DNA from: Pseudomonadota bacterium
GTDB lineage: Bacteria > Pseudomonadota > Gammaproteobacteria > Burkholderiales > Rhodocyclaceae
Direction of reading: 5' to 3'
Assembly: GCA_018241685.1 (NCBI GenBank)
Contig: JAFEDJ010000012.1
Coordinates: 51,904 to 115,903 of the forward strand
DNA: 64,000 bases
A program made the position numbers and the translations under genes. Each line of letters starts with the position of its first letter. The first letter of the stretch is position 1. Positions 8,567 through 18,987 of the stretch are shown here, piece after piece. The notes below the pieces were generated by a model. It was not told the origin of the DNA and did not search any database. It was given only the letters and a program-made list of their open reading frames with translations.

Positions 8567-9142
8567 TCAGTGCTTGAGCGCGTCGAGCGCGAGGTTGAGT
8601 TCCAGCACATTCACGCGGGGTGCGCCGAACACGCCCCATTGGCGGCCCGCTGTGTGGGCGTCGATGAGCTTCGTCACTTCCGCTTCAGGCAGTCCGCGGG
8701 CCCGGGCGACGCGGCTTGCCTGCCACGTGGCGGCAGCTGGGCTGATGTGGGGGTCGAGGCCGCTGGCCGAGGCGGTGACCAGGTCGGCCGGGATCGGGGC
8801 GTGGTTGGCCGGATCGGCGGCCCGCAGCGTGGCGATGCGGGCCTTCACCGCGTCGGTCAGTGCGGGGTTCAAGGGGCCCAGGTTGGAGCCTGACGATGCA
8901 CCGGCGTTGTAGGGCTGCGGGGCGGTGGCCGACGGGCGGCCCCAGAAGTGCGCCGGATCGCTGAAGTTCTGGCCGATCAGGCGTGAGCCGACCGGTTTGC
9001 CGTCCTGCAGGATCAGGCTGCCGGCGGCCTGGTCGGGAAAGGCGAGGTGGGCGATACCAGTCACCGCGAGCGGGTAGGCGATGCCGGTCAGCGCGCTGAG
9101 CAGTACGAACAGGCTGATGGCGGGGCGCAGCAGGGTTTTCAT
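8567..9142 (-). CDS. kdpC: KdpC, K+-transporting ATPase subunit C
   Basis: A 191-aa protein with one N-terminal membrane helix ([21 protein letters not shown]) and a periplasmic domain. It contains [26 protein letters not shown], and the C-terminal [11 protein letters not shown] typical of KdpC. GGAGAAG precedes the ATG at 9142. It follows kdpB by 14 bases. KdpC stabilises the KdpFABC complex and raises its potassium affinity (family knowledge). Confidence 0.96.
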   Translation of the reverse strand: MKTLLRPAISLFVLLSALTGIAYPLAVTGIAHLAFPDQAAGSLILQDGKPVGSRLIGQNFSDPAHFWGRPSATAPQPYNAGASSGSNLGPLNPALTDAVKARIATLRAADPANHAPIPADLVTASASGLDPHISPAAATWQASRVARARGLPEAEVTKLIDAHTAGRQWGVFGAPRVNVLELNLALDALKH

Positions 9143-9156
9143 GGTTCTTCTCCGGT

Positions 9157-11235
9157 TCAGGCCAGGCCGCTGGCGGCCAGCAGGACGTCGATCAGCTTGA
9201 TGCCGACGAAGGGCACCAGGATGCCGCCGAGGCCATAGACGGCCAGGTTGCGGCGCAGCAGCGTGGCGGCGCCGAGGGGGCGGTAGGGCACGCCCTTCAG
9301 GGCCAGCGGGATCAGGAAGACGATGATCAGCGCATTGAAGATCACCGCCGACAGGATCGCCGAGGCCGGGCTGGCGAGGCCCATGACGTTGAGGGCGGCC
9401 AGCTGCGGGTAGGTGCCGACGAAGGCCGCCGGGATGATCGCGAAGTACTTGGCGATGTCGTTGGCGATGCTGAAGGTGGTCAGCGAGCCGCGGGTCATCA
9501 GCATCTGTTTGCCGGTCTCGACCACCTCGATGAGCTTGGTCGGGTTGGAGTCCAGGTCGACCATGTTGCCGGCCTCCTTGGCGGCCTGGGTGCCGGTGTT
9601 CATGGCCACGGCCACGTCGGCCTGGGCGAGGGCCGGGGCGTCGTTGGTGCCGTCGCCGGTCATCGCCACCAGGCGGCCCTCGGCTTGGTACTGGCGGATC
9701 AGGGCCAGCTTGGCTTCCGGCGTGGCTTCGGCGAGGAAGTCGTCGACGCCGGCTTCGGCGGCGATGGCCGCGGCGGTGACCCGGTTGTCGCCGGTCACCA
9801 TCACGGTCTTGATGCCCATCCGGCGCAGTTCGGCGAAGCGCTCCTTGATGCCGCCCTTGACGATGTCCTTCAGCTCGATGACGCCGAGCACCTGCTTGCC
9901 GTCGGCCACCACCAGCGGCGTGCTGCCGCGGCGCGCCACTTCGTCCACGCGGGTGGCGACGGTGGCCGGGAAGTGGCCGCCCAGGCCTTCCACGTGGCGG
10001 CGGATCGCATCGGCAGCGCCCTTGCGGATCTGCTTGCTGCCCAGGTCCACGCCGCTCATGCGGGTCTGCGCCGAGAAATGGACGAAGTGCGCGTCGAGGG
10101 CGTGGATGTCCCGTTCCCGCAGGTTGAACTTCTGCTTGGCGAGCACCACGATGCTGCGCCCCTCCGGCGTCTCGTCGGCGAGGGAGGCGAGCTGGGCGGC
10201 GTCCGCCAGTTCGGCCTCGCTGACGCCCTCGGCGGGCAGGAAGGCGGAGGCCTGGCGGTTGCCGAGGGTGATCGTGCCGGTCTTGTCCATCAACAGCACG
10301 TCCACGTCGCCGGCGGCCTCCACCGCCCGGCCGGAGGTGGCGATCACGTTGGCCTGCATCATGCGGCTCATGCCGGCCACGCCGATGGCCGATAGCAGGC
10401 CGGCGATGGTGGTCGGGATCAGGCACACCAGCAGGGCGACGAGGACCGTGATGCCGACCGGGCGGCCGGCACCGGACACGTCCACGCTGAACAGGGAGAA
10501 GGGCAGCAGCGTCACCGTGACGCCGAGGAAGACGATGGTCAGCGCCACCAGCAGGATGGTCAGGGCGATCTCGTTGGGAGTTTTCTGGCGCTTGGCGCCC
10601 TCGACCATCGCGATCATGCGGTCCACGAAGGTTTCGCCGGGGTTGGCGGTCACCCGCATCACGATCCAGTCGGAGAGCACCCGGGTGCCGCCTGTTACGG
10701 CCGAGAAGTCGCCGCCGGATTCGCGGATCACCGGCGCGGATTCGCCGGTGATGGCCGATTCGTCCACCGAGGCGACGCCCTCGATCACCTCGCCATCGGC
10801 GGGAATCACCGAATGGCCCAGGCCGCCGGCCTCGACGACGACCACGTCGCCCTTGCGCAGGTCGGTGCCCTGGACGAGCTGCCACTTGCCGCCGTAATGG
10901 GGTTCGAGCAGCTTCTTGGCCCAGGTCTCCTTCTTGAGCCCGCGCAGGGACGCGGCCTGGGCCTTGCTGCGGCCTTCGGCCAGCGCTTCGGCAAAGTTGG
11001 CGAACAGCACGGTGAACCACAGCCACAGGGCCACTGCGACGATGAAGCCGGCGGGCGCCTCGCCGTCGCCGGTGAGGGCCTGGGCGGCGAGCAGGGTGGT
11101 CAGGATGCTGCCGACGTACACCACGAACATCACCGGGTTGCGCCACTGCACGGCCGGGTTGAGTTTGCGGAAGGCTTCGCCGACGGCCGGCAGGGCCAGG
11201 GCGGGGTCGAACAGGGTGAAGGTCTTCTTGCTCAT
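9157..11235 (-). CDS. kdpB: KdpB, K+-transporting P-type ATPase catalytic subunit
   Basis: A 692-aa P-type ATPase of full family length. The phosphorylation motif DKTGTIT, the actuator motif TGES ([15 protein letters not shown]) and the hinge motif [11 protein letters not shown] are all present. It hydrolyses ATP and drives K+ transport through KdpA at the inner membrane. The start [11 protein letters not shown] follows kdpA by 18 bases with a GGAGAA site. No key residue appears to be missing. Confidence 0.97.
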   Translation of the reverse strand: MSKKTFTLFDPALALPAVGEAFRKLNPAVQWRNPVMFVVYVGSILTTLLAAQALTGDGEAPAGFIVAVALWLWFTVLFANFAEALAEGRSKAQAASLRGLKKETWAKKLLEPHYGGKWQLVQGTDLRKGDVVVVEAGGLGHSVIPADGEVIEGVASVDESAITGESAPVIRESGGDFSAVTGGTRVLSDWIVMRVTANPGETFVDRMIAMVEGAKRQKTPNEIALTILLVALTIVFLGVTVTLLPFSLFSVDVSGAGRPVGITVLVALLVCLIPTTIAGLLSAIGVAGMSRMMQANVIATSGRAVEAAGDVDVLLMDKTGTITLGNRQASAFLPAEGVSEAELADAAQLASLADETPEGRSIVVLAKQKFNLRERDIHALDAHFVHFSAQTRMSGVDLGSKQIRKGAADAIRRHVEGLGGHFPATVATRVDEVARRGSTPLVVADGKQVLGVIELKDIVKGGIKERFAELRRMGIKTVMVTGDNRVTAAAIAAEAGVDDFLAEATPEAKLALIRQYQAEGRLVAMTGDGTNDAPALAQADVAVAMNTGTQAAKEAGNMVDLDSNPTKLIEVVETGKQMLMTRGSLTTFSIANDIAKYFAIIPAAFVGTYPQLAALNVMGLASPASAILSAVIFNALIIVFLIPLALKGVPYRPLGAATLLRRNLAVYGLGGILVPFVGIKLIDVLLAASGLA

Positions 11236-11253
11236 GGTGGTCTTCTCCTTGGC

Positions 11254-13050
11254 TCAGGCGCCGAGCCACAGCATCAGGTGCTCGACGACCGGGCCGAGCG
11301 CCAGCGCCGGCACGTAGTTGAGCAGGCCGACCAGCAGCACGGTGCCGATCAGCAGGGTGACGAACAGCGGGCCGTGGGTCGGCATGGTGCCGGCGCCGGT
11401 GGGGATGCGCTTCTTGGCCGCCAGCGAGCCGGCCATCGCCAGCACCGGCACGATCACGCCAAAGCGGCCGAACCACATGGCAACGGCCAGCAGCACGTTG
11501 TAGATGGGCGTGTTGGCGGACAGCCCGGCAAAGGCGCTGCCGTTGTTGTTGGCGGCGGAGGTCAGTGCGTAGAGGATTTCCGAAAAACCGTGGGCGCCGG
11601 GGTTGGCGATGCCGGCGCGGCCGGCTTCCGCCATCACCGCCAGCGCGGTGCCGAGCAGGACGAGGAGGGGCGTGACGAGAATGGCGATGGAGCTCATCTT
11701 CATCTCGTAGGCCTCGATCTTCTTGCCCAGGTATTCCGGCGTGCGGCCGATCATCAGGCCGGCGATGAATACGGCCAGGATGGCGAACACCAGCATGCCG
11801 TAGAGCCCCGTGCCGACGCCGCCGAAGACCACCTCGCCGAGCTGCATGTTGACCAGCGGAACCAGCCCGCCGAGAGGCGTGAAGGAGTCGTGCATGGCAT
11901 TCACCGCGCCGCAGCTGGCGGCGGTGGTGATCGTTGCGAAGAGGGCTGAGTCGGCGATGCCGAAGCGGGTCTCCTTGCCTTCCATGTTGCCGCCGGCCTG
12001 CTGCGCGCTGGCCGACTGGTCGACGCCGAGGGCGGCGAGCTGCGGATTGCCTTGTTGCTCGAAATTCATGGCGGCCCAGGCGGCCAGCACGAACATCAGC
12101 GTCATCGCGGCCAGCACGGCCCAGCCCTGGCGGCTGTCGCCGACCAGCCGACCGAAGCTGACGCACAGCGCCGCTGGAATCAGGAAGATCGCCAGCATCT
12201 GCACGAAGTCGGTCAGCGGCGTGGGGTTCTCGTAGGGGTGGCCCGAGTTGGCGTTGAAGAAGCCGCCGCCGTTGGTGCCGAGCATCTTGATCGCTTCCTG
12301 GGACGCGACCGGCCCCATCGGCAGGGTCTGCACGCGGGTCTCGGCGGGGTCGGTCAGCGCGTTGCCCTTGGCGTCCTTCAAGGGCTGGCCGGATGCGTCG
12401 AGGCGGGGCGCGTCGTAATGGGTGGTTTCGACCGTCGTCACGTCCTGGTAGGGCGAGAAGTTCTGGATCACGCCCTGGCCGGCCAGGAACAGCGCCATCA
12501 GCACGGACAGCGGCAGCAACACCCAGATCGTGGCGCGGGTCAGGTCGACCCACGCGTTGCCCACGGTGGCGGTGCTGTGGCGGGCGATGCCGCGGATCAG
12601 CGCAAAGACGACGGCGATGCCGGTGGCCGCGGACAGGAAGTTCTGCACGCCCAGGCCGAGCATCTGGACCAGGTAGCCCATCGTCGATTCGCCGCCGTAG
12701 CCCTGCCAGTTGGTATTGGTGACGAAGCTCACCGCGGTGTTGAAGGCGGAATCGGGGGCTACGGCCGCCATCTGTTGCGGGTTCAGCGGCAGCACGGCCT
12801 GCAGGCGTTGCAGCCCATACACGGCGACGACGCCCAGCGCATTGAAGATGAGGAGGGCCAGCGCATAGCGCAGCCAGCCGGTTTCCTCGTCGGCACGGAT
12901 GCCGCACAGGCGGTAGACGAGGTTTTCGAGGGGGCGGACGGCGCGCAGGCGGCCCTCCATCGCGTTCGCGATATAGATGCCGAGGGGTTTGGCTGTCAGC
13001 AGCAGGATGGCCAGGAAGGTCCCCAGCAGGAGCCAGGCATGGGAGGTCAT
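11254..13050 (-). CDS. kdpA: KdpA, K+-transporting ATPase channel-like subunit
   Basis: A 598-aa polytopic membrane protein. All four selectivity-filter repeats of the SKT superfamily are visible: [53 protein letters not shown] and [13 protein letters not shown]. It binds and conducts K+ in the KdpFABC complex. Its ATG at 13050 overlaps the kdpF stop (ATGA), implying coupled translation. Confidence 0.97.
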   Translation of the reverse strand: MTSHAWLLLGTFLAILLLTAKPLGIYIANAMEGRLRAVRPLENLVYRLCGIRADEETGWLRYALALLIFNALGVVAVYGLQRLQAVLPLNPQQMAAVAPDSAFNTAVSFVTNTNWQGYGGESTMGYLVQMLGLGVQNFLSAATGIAVVFALIRGIARHSTATVGNAWVDLTRATIWVLLPLSVLMALFLAGQGVIQNFSPYQDVTTVETTHYDAPRLDASGQPLKDAKGNALTDPAETRVQTLPMGPVASQEAIKMLGTNGGGFFNANSGHPYENPTPLTDFVQMLAIFLIPAALCVSFGRLVGDSRQGWAVLAAMTLMFVLAAWAAMNFEQQGNPQLAALGVDQSASAQQAGGNMEGKETRFGIADSALFATITTAASCGAVNAMHDSFTPLGGLVPLVNMQLGEVVFGGVGTGLYGMLVFAILAVFIAGLMIGRTPEYLGKKIEAYEMKMSSIAILVTPLLVLLGTALAVMAEAGRAGIANPGAHGFSEILYALTSAANNNGSAFAGLSANTPIYNVLLAVAMWFGRFGVIVPVLAMAGSLAAKKRIPTGAGTMPTHGPLFVTLLIGTVLLVGLLNYVPALALGPVVEHLMLWLGA

Positions 13051-13139
13051 GAGAAGTCCTCCGGTTTGAGCAGCGCGGCCACGAGATAGATGAGCAGCGC
13101 GACGGCGACGAGGCCGCCGACGATGTAAAGGCCGTTCAT
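13047..13139 (-). CDS. kdpF: KdpF, small K+-transporting ATPase subunit
   Basis: A 30-aa single-helix peptide starting MNGLYIVGG, with the hydrophobic core [15 protein letters not shown] and the typical KdpF ending KPEDF-S. The stop overlaps the kdpA start, and the start overlaps the stop of the small gene upstream (ATGA in both cases). KdpF stabilises the Kdp complex in the membrane (family knowledge). Confidence 0.9.
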   Translation of the reverse strand: MNGLYIVGGLVAVALLIYLVAALLKPEDFS

Positions 13140-13228
13140 TTACGGCCTCCCAGGCGGTCGCAGCCGACCGCCATGCCGACCATCAGGGCCAGGAAGGCGG
13201 CGACGGCGGCGAGATAGATGAGATCCAT
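13136..13228 (-). CDS. 30-aa membrane peptide at head of kdp operon
   Basis: A short reading frame starts [18 protein letters not shown] and ends CDRLGGRK. It has one hydrophobic helix followed by a positively charged tail. AAAGGGGA precedes the ATG at 13228 with good spacing. The stop overlaps the kdpF ATG by the ATGA pattern also seen between kdpF and kdpA, which is the strongest evidence that it is translated. Its charge layout differs from KdpF, so it is a separate peptide rather than a duplicate. A structural role in the Kdp complex is inference. Confidence 0.7.
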   Translation of the reverse strand: MDLIYLAAVAAFLALMVGMAVGCDRLGGRK

Positions 13229-13502
13229 GATTTCCCCTTTCGGATCGAAGGAATCGACACCGTCATGCTAGGGAAGGCGGTATCAAAAGCTTCGAAAAAG
13301 GGGGCGTGGCGGGATAAAGGACTTGTAAAAATCCGTCGGGTGGCGGCTGCCGACAATGCTCCTCCGGCATATCCCTGCGTGCCTCGTGGGTATGCCGTCG
13401 GTGTTAAGTGGGTCATAGACCATGTGGCTTCTGCCGCCGAATACTCCGTGTCTAGTGATTTCCCCCAGCTCGCAGGAAAGGGTCAAATTGGTCCACTCAA
13501 GA

Positions 13503-14822
13503 ATGAAACTCCGCCGCACGGCCCTGGCCGTCGCGCTTCTCTCCCTTCTGAACGCCTGTGGTGGCGGAGGCGGTGGTGCTGCGACACCGCCAGGCGGGCC
13601 CCCTCAGGTCTGCGTCGCGCTGCCTGCCGAGGCGACGCTGCATCCGGCGGACGCCGGCGCCAGCGAATGGAACGATGTGCTGGTCGATGGCAGCAACCGG
13701 ATCTGGCTCGCCGGCTACGACCGCGGTGTGGTCGGCCAGACCTCGCTGGAGCCGGCCGGCAACGCCCGCGGCATGGTCCGCATGCTGTCGAATACCGGCG
13801 ATCTGCAGTTCGACAGCGGCTCGCGCTTCGATTCGCCGGGTGCGGACGTGGTGGAGGCGTTGGCTCTGACCGCATCGGGCACCCTGTATGCCGTGGGCCG
13901 TACGACGGGCGTCCTCGCCGGGACGGCCAACCGTGGCCAATTCGACGCCTTCGTGGCCAGCACCGATGCCAACCGTCCGTCGGGCGATTGGGGGCTGACC
14001 CAGTTCGGAGATGAGTTTCCGCAGCATCCGCGGCGCCTGGTGGCCATGTCCGACAGCGATCTCTACATCGGCGGCTACAACGACGATTACATTCCCACCA
14101 ATTACGTGGCCGCCTGGGCCGATTCCTTCGCCTACCGGTTGCGGGCCGGCCGGCCCGGCGACGCTTCGTCCATTGCGACGGTATGGAGTCACCGTTCGAA
14201 CAGCGACGAGCAGGACTACGCGTCGAGTCTGGCCGTCGCGCCGGATGGTTCCGTCTTCATCGGCGGGGTGGTGACCAGCGGCAGCAATCGTGGCGCCTTC
14301 GTGCGCAAGCTGGACGGCAACGGAACGACGGTATGGACGGCGCGCTACACGACATCCGGCGTCGACAACGTGGCCTTCCTCAAGCCTCTGTCCGACGGCA
14401 GCGTGCTGATGCTTGGTACCGTGATGGGCTCCTTCCGCGGCGGCGTCAGCATCGGCAATACGGACGTCTTCGTGGCGCGCATCAATCCGCTGGACGGCTC
14501 GGTGATCACCAGCGCCCAACTCGGGACCAGCGGCGCCGAGTGGCTCAGCGACGCGAAGCTCGACAGCCAGGGCAATTTGTTCCTGTTCGGCGAGACGACG
14601 GGCTCCTTCATCGGCGGCAAGGCGCCGGCGGGAGCGAGTGATCTCTTTCTGTTGAAGGTCCGCAACGACGGTGCGGTGCTGCGCGCCTGGCAGTGGGGAA
14701 CGGCCGGCGACGAGCGGGGCGCTTCGGTGGCTATCGACGGCTGCGGGCGAGCGGTGGCGGCGGGCAGTTCGACGAAGGACGGCCAGCGCCAGGCGGTGCT
14801 GTGGTATCCGCAGGGCCAGTGA
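13503..14822 (+). CDS. SBBP-type beta-propeller lipoprotein
   Basis: A 439-aa exported protein with a lipoprotein signal (TALAVALLSLLNAC, lipidated Cys near residue 19) and a Gly-rich linker. Repeats of the type DVFVARINPLDGSV followed by DSQGNLFLFGETTGSF recur about every 50 residues, as in SBBP (beta-propeller) proteins. The start at 13503 gives a clean signal peptide, although the ribosome site is weak. An upstream in-frame ATG at 13422 would spoil the signal. The function is unknown. It is not part of the kdp operon, which is divergent. Confidence 0.7.
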   Translation: MKLRRTALAVALLSLLNACGGGGGGAATPPGGPPQVCVALPAEATLHPADAGASEWNDVLVDGSNRIWLAGYDRGVVGQTSLEPAGNARGMVRMLSNTGDLQFDSGSRFDSPGADVVEALALTASGTLYAVGRTTGVLAGTANRGQFDAFVASTDANRPSGDWGLTQFGDEFPQHPRRLVAMSDSDLYIGGYNDDYIPTNYVAAWADSFAYRLRAGRPGDASSIATVWSHRSNSDEQDYASSLAVAPDGSVFIGGVVTSGSNRGAFVRKLDGNGTTVWTARYTTSGVDNVAFLKPLSDGSVLMLGTVMGSFRGGVSIGNTDVFVARINPLDGSVITSAQLGTSGAEWLSDAKLDSQGNLFLFGETTGSFIGGKAPAGASDLFLLKVRNDGAVLRAWQWGTAGDERGASVAIDGCGRAVAAGSSTKDGQRQAVLWYPQGQ

Positions 14823-14911
14823 GGCTTCACCCGGAACGTCGCCCACGGCACATGGTGCCGGCGGCGGGCTCCTTGGCGAAGGGAGAATTTTCCCGGCAGC
14901 GTCCACCGCGC

Positions 14912-14940
14912 AAAAAAACTCCCCGCCGACGGGCGGGGAG
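14912..14940 (-). terminator. Rho-independent terminator of the OprD porin gene
   Basis: A perfect 9-bp GC stem, CTCCCCGCC (14919-14927) and GGCGGGGAG (14932-14940), with a GACG loop. On the minus strand it is followed by a run of seven Ts. It lies 39 bases past the minus-strand porin stop. Confidence 0.9.
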
Positions 14941-14978
14941 GCAAGCTACTGCACAGGGATTCGCTGCGTGCCGCCGCT

Positions 14979-16358
14979 TCAGAAGCGGTAGCTGTAATCG
15001 ATGTAGAAGCGGTGCTGGCGCCAGTCCTGGCGGGTCAGCCCGTTGAGGGTCTGGCTCGTGGTGCGCCCGTCGGCCTGGGAGTCGTAGGTCATGAACATGT
15101 AGCGCAGGCTGACGTTCTTCACGAAGGGCAGTTCGTAGCGGGCATCCAGCTCCCGGTACTGCTCCCGGCCATCCACGTTGTTGACCAGGTTGCTGCTGCG
15201 GGCGCCGGTGCCGCGGACGTAGCGGTAGGCGGTTTTCAGGCCAGGGACCAGGGCTTTCCAGTCGTAGGCGACGCGGATCTGGGCGGCGGTCTCGTCCCGG
15301 TTCGTGAAGTCCGGGCCGACGACGGCCTGGGTCGGGAAGGGATTGGTGCCCGGGTCCTGGGTCAGCGCCCCGGTCCGGTCCGCATCGACGGCGTAGTTGT
15401 CTTCTATCCAGAAGCCGCTGATCTTGGTCAGAGCGCCGCCGACGGTGAAGTCGCGGATCGTCCATGCCACGTCCACGTAGGCGCCGCTGCCCCGGTTGGA
15501 GATGCGCCCGCTGCCGGCGCAGTCCATGTCCTTTTCGGCGCCGCAGACGAACAGGGAGCCGGCGTCGCGGGATGTGAGATAGCCGCCGGACAGCCTCAGC
15601 CGGTCGGTGCCGAGCGGAATCGTGTAGGCGGCGATCAGCGCGCTCTTGGCCAGATAGGATTTGGCGTTCAGGTACTCGGCGGTCAGCTCCAGCGGCCCGT
15701 GCACGTAATTGCCGCCGAGGACGGCGATGTAGTCGATGCCATTGCGGCCGCTCGCCTCGGTCCTGAAATGTACGAACTCGCCGGTGGTACGGCTGCGGTA
15801 CTGGTCATACACGGCGCCAAAGAGTTTCACTCCGTCGGCTGGCCGCAGCATGGCACTGACGCCGGAATAGGTGTCGGGCACCGCGCGGTTGGTGGTGCTC
15901 TTCAGCAGCAGGCTGTCCTGGAACTGGCGGCCGAGCCTGACGACGGCCTTGTCGCCGAGCCGGAGCTTGAGCAGCGCCTGGCCGAGGGATTGGTAGCCGT
16001 TTTCCAGGCGGCCGTTGTTGCCCACTTCGACCAGCTGGGTCGTCGGCGCGCCGCTGTCGCCGAGCCGGTTGACGCTATAAACCGACGCGTCGAAACCGGC
16101 CACGCCGCCCAGGAAGTAGGACGAGCGGTAGTTGAGTTCCAGCCCCAGTGCGCTCTGTTCGTAGGCGGCGGGTTGCGGCTTGGGCGTCTTGGCGGTCGGA
16201 TAGGCCAGGCCCTTGTCGGCCCAGTAGACGCCGTGGGCCTTGAGTTCCAGTTCCTGGGCGTCGTCGTCGGCCAGCGCGGCAAGCGGCAGGCAGCCGCTGC
16301 AGAGGCCGGCGGCGAGCATCGCGCGGGTGCGTCTGTCGATGAATGTTGTGAATTGCAT
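14979..16358 (-). CDS. OprD-family outer-membrane porin
   Basis: A 459-aa porin with a signal peptide ending near PLAALA. The mature N-terminus is of the type FLGGVAGFDASVYSVNRLGD, with LRLGDKAVVRLGRQ and VSAMLRPADGVKLFGAVYDQ after it. It ends in the terminal aromatic YSYRF. These are marks of the OprD substrate-specific porin family, which imports small acids and peptides. GGGGA precedes the ATG at 16358. It follows the MFS gene by 103 bases on the same strand and probably supplies the same substrate. Confidence 0.85.
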   Translation of the reverse strand: MQFTTFIDRRTRAMLAAGLCSGCLPLAALADDDAQELELKAHGVYWADKGLAYPTAKTPKPQPAAYEQSALGLELNYRSSYFLGGVAGFDASVYSVNRLGDSGAPTTQLVEVGNNGRLENGYQSLGQALLKLRLGDKAVVRLGRQFQDSLLLKSTTNRAVPDTYSGVSAMLRPADGVKLFGAVYDQYRSRTTGEFVHFRTEASGRNGIDYIAVLGGNYVHGPLELTAEYLNAKSYLAKSALIAAYTIPLGTDRLRLSGGYLTSRDAGSLFVCGAEKDMDCAGSGRISNRGSGAYVDVAWTIRDFTVGGALTKISGFWIEDNYAVDADRTGALTQDPGTNPFPTQAVVGPDFTNRDETAAQIRVAYDWKALVPGLKTAYRYVRGTGARSSNLVNNVDGREQYRELDARYELPFVKNVSLRYMFMTYDSQADGRTTSQTLNGLTRQDWRQHRFYIDYSYRF

Positions 16359-16461
16359 GGTGTCCCCAATCCAATCCTGTGTCTTTTCCAGGGCGATACC
16401 GTCCCTGCAGCCCTTGCGGGCCGCATGTATCGCGATGTCGATGTGGTGCTTCCCCGGAGGC

Positions 16462-17904
16462 TTAGGGAGAGATTTCCTCCAGCGCACGATTGGTGGTTTC
16501 AATCATGCGGGTGGCGGCGATCAGGCCGACGATGGTGGTGAGGGCGAACATCAGGAAGACCGCGGCAACCCCTTGTCCACTCAGCACCACCCCGACGATG
16601 GCCGGTGCCGCGGCGGAGGCGGCGCGTAGCCACGAGGTGGCGAGGCCGGTACCGATGGCACGCATGCGGGTCGGGTAGATCTCGGGGGTGTAGAGGTAGA
16701 GCATCACCGTCGTGGTGCCCATCACCGCGTAGGCCGAGGAGGCCAGCAGCATCACCGAGCGGGGATCGTCGGCGCCCAGGATGCCCAGCGTGGCCAGCAG
16801 CGCGCCGCTCAGTACGAAGCAGCCCATCGCCCAGCGGCGGCGGCCGACCCGGTCGATCAGGAAGGCACAGGCCAGCACGGCACAGGTGCTCAGCACGTTG
16901 GAGATGGAGGCCATGTGCAGGGATTCCTGCAGCGGCAGGTGATAGACCGTCTTGTAGAGGCTGGGCAGCCAGTTGTTGATGCCGTTGGCGACGAAGTAGC
17001 TGCTGGCCCACAACACCCACACGATCAGCGTGCGGCCGCGATAGATCGGCGAGAAGAGCTCCTTCCACGAGGCCTTGCGCGGGTTCTGCAAGCCGGCCTG
17101 CAGGCTGGCCAGGCGGGCGTCGACTTCGATGCGGTCGTGTGCCGGGTCGAGGTTCCGCTTGGTGGTGGCGGCTTCCAGCTGTTCGATGATGCGTTCGGCC
17201 TCGTCGAGGCGGCTCTTGGCGATCAGCCAGCGCGGCGATTCGGACAGGCGCAGGATCAGCGTGGCGATCAGGATGCCGGGAATGCCGCCGATCAGGAACA
17301 TGTATTCCCAGCCGAAGCGCGGCACGACGAAAGCGCCGATCTGCGCGGCGCCGAGGAGGCCCAGCGGAAAGATCAGCTCGTAGAGGATGAAGAAGCGTCC
17401 GCGCCCGTGGGCCTGGGACAGCTCGTTGATGTAGGCCGCGGCGACCGGCACCTCGCCGCCCACACCGATGCCCTGGACGAAGCGGGCCATGAAGAGCATC
17501 TGGAAGTTGCCGGTGAAGGCGCTGGCGACGCTCATCACCGACATGATGCCGACCGCCAGGGTGGCGCTCGGGACGCGGCCGCGGCGCTCGGCGAGCCAGC
17601 CGAACAGCAGCGCGCCGATGACCTGCCCGAGGTAGCCGGCTGCGATCAGCACACCGATCTCGGTCGGGCCGAGATGCCACAGGCCGACCAGCACCGGCAT
17701 CACGAAGGCCAGCGAGAGCGCGTCGAAGGCGTCGAAGAAGGTCGCGCTGCCCATGATGATGCGGGCCTTGGTGTGCCAGCGGCAGAAGGGCACGTTCTCG
17801 ATGCGGAAGAGCAGTTGCGCCGCGCGCCCTTGCTGATTGGCGGCCAGGTGCTGTTCCGCCGGAGGGGCGATGTCCGCCCCCAAAGCGGCCACTTTGGTGT
17901 CCAT
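16462..17904 (-). CDS. MFS transporter (sugar/organic-acid proton symporter type)
   Basis: A 480-aa protein with 12 predicted helices. The MFS signature appears between helices 2 and 3 (GWLAERRGRVPSA), and ESPRWLIAKSRLDEAERIIEQL is typical of the sugar-porter/AAHS group. PEIYPTRMRAIGTGLA lies near the C-terminal half. The N-terminal 48 residues are hydrophilic. GGAGAC precedes the ATG at 17904. It sits between a DapA-like aldolase and an OprD porin, so it likely carries the aldolase pathway's substrate. The substrate cannot be told from the sequence. Confidence 0.85.
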   Translation of the reverse strand: MDTKVAALGADIAPPAEQHLAANQQGRAAQLLFRIENVPFCRWHTKARIIMGSATFFDAFDALSLAFVMPVLVGLWHLGPTEIGVLIAAGYLGQVIGALLFGWLAERRGRVPSATLAVGIMSVMSVASAFTGNFQMLFMARFVQGIGVGGEVPVAAAYINELSQAHGRGRFFILYELIFPLGLLGAAQIGAFVVPRFGWEYMFLIGGIPGILIATLILRLSESPRWLIAKSRLDEAERIIEQLEAATTKRNLDPAHDRIEVDARLASLQAGLQNPRKASWKELFSPIYRGRTLIVWVLWASSYFVANGINNWLPSLYKTVYHLPLQESLHMASISNVLSTCAVLACAFLIDRVGRRRWAMGCFVLSGALLATLGILGADDPRSVMLLASSAYAVMGTTTVMLYLYTPEIYPTRMRAIGTGLATSWLRAASAAAPAIVGVVLSGQGVAAVFLMFALTTIVGLIAATRMIETTNRALEEISP

Positions 17905-17942
17905 TTTGTCTCCAGTCTCTTTCTTATATAGGTGCTCGGTGC

Positions 17943-18027
17943 GCGCCCCCGGGGGATCGAATCCCCAGGGGGCGGCTACGGTAACACTTCGGCCTGATGG
18001 GCAGTCGGCCGGCTCTGCCGACTGCCC
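17943..18027. other. Two GC-rich hairpins between aldolase and MFS genes
   Basis: Hairpin 1 (17943-17974) pairs CGCCCCC and GGGGGAT-type arms around CGAA. Hairpin 2 (17999-18027) has an 11-bp perfect stem, GGGCAGTCGGC and GCCGACTGCCC, with a 7-base loop. Neither has a T-run, so a processing or mRNA-stability element between two operon genes is as likely as termination. Confidence 0.55.
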
Positions 18028-18066
18028 GGCGACGCCGGCCTGCGTCGCCTGCGATCCCCGGTGGGA

Positions 18067-18987
18067 TCAGCGCACGATGCCGGCGGCGCGCATCGCGTTG
18101 GTGATCTCCACGTCGGCGCCTTCGGCCAGCGGCAGCAGCGGGGAGCGCACGGTGGCGTGGTCCAGGATGCCGCGGGCGACCAGCGCGTGCTTCAGCGCGA
18201 CGGTGCCTTCCATGTGGGAGCCGCGGTGATAGACGTTGCGGGTCACCGGCAGCAGTTGGTCGTGGATCGCGCGGGCCTTCGGGTAGTCCTTGGCCTTGCC
18301 GGCCTTGATCAGTTCGATCAGCAGTTCCGGCGCGATGTTGCCGTAGCCGACCAGCGCGCCATCCACGTCGAACATGGTGTGCAGCAGGTACTCGTCGTGG
18401 CAGGTGAGGATCTGCAGTTCGGGGCGTTCGCGGCGGATGATGGGGATTTCCACGTCCCAGCGGCGCATGTTGCGCACGCCGTTCTTCATCGCGAAGACGC
18501 CGGGCTGGGCGGAGATGTCCAGCAGGGTCTGCAGGTCGTAGGTGGCCTTGGTGGCGTCCGGGTACTGGAAAAGGATCAGCGGCAGGCCGCTCTCTTCGTA
18601 GATGGCGCGGTAACGGTCCTGCGGGGCGCCGTTCTGGTAGCCGAAGCGCAGCCAGCCGTGGGACGGGTAGACCAGGCCGGCGGCGGCCCCGGCCTGGACG
18701 GCGCGCTTGGCTTCCTCGGCGGCGACGGCGGTGCCTTCCAGCGTGATGCCGGCGATCACCGGCAGGCGGCCGTCGGTGGACTTCACGAAGCTCTCGATGA
18801 CTGCCGCCTGTTCGTCCTGGGACAGGAAGGTGCCTTCGCCGGCATGGCCGAGCACCACCAGGCCCTTGACGCCGTCGATGCCGCCGAGCCAGGAGCCGAG
18901 GCGCTGGATGGCGTCGTGATCGACGGCGCCGTCGCGGGTGAAGGGGGTGACGGGGGCGGGAACGAGGCCACGAAGATCCAGGGTCAT
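18067..18987 (-). CDS. DapA/NanA-family aldolase or dehydratase
   Basis: A 306-aa TIM-barrel protein of the dihydrodipicolinate synthase family. The Schiff-base Lys168 lies in VFAMKNG, the partner Tyr142 in LFQYPD, and the substrate loop reads GHAGEG where DapA has GTTGE. That change argues against true lysine biosynthesis and for a catabolic member acting on a 2-oxo acid. It is divergent from a LysR regulator and followed by an MFS carrier and a porin, which suggests an inducible uptake-degradation module. The actual substrate is unknown. Confidence 0.85.
   Translation of the reverse strand: MTLDLRGLVPAPVTPFTRDGAVDHDAIQRLGSWLGGIDGVKGLVVLGHAGEGTFLSQDEQAAVIESFVKSTDGRLPVIAGITLEGTAVAAEEAKRAVQAGAAAGLVYPSHGWLRFGYQNGAPQDRYRAIYEESGLPLILFQYPDATKATYDLQTLLDISAQPGVFAMKNGVRNMRRWDVEIPIIRRERPELQILTCHDEYLLHTMFDVDGALVGYGNIAPELLIELIKAGKAKDYPKARAIHDQLLPVTRNVYHRGSHMEGTVALKHALVARGILDHATVRSPLLPLAEGADVEITNAMRAAGIVR

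Noticed and set aside
8567..12907. Minus-strand frame of 1446 codons
   Set aside because: It runs out of frame through kdpA and kdpB and only its end is a real protein (KdpC, starting at 9142).
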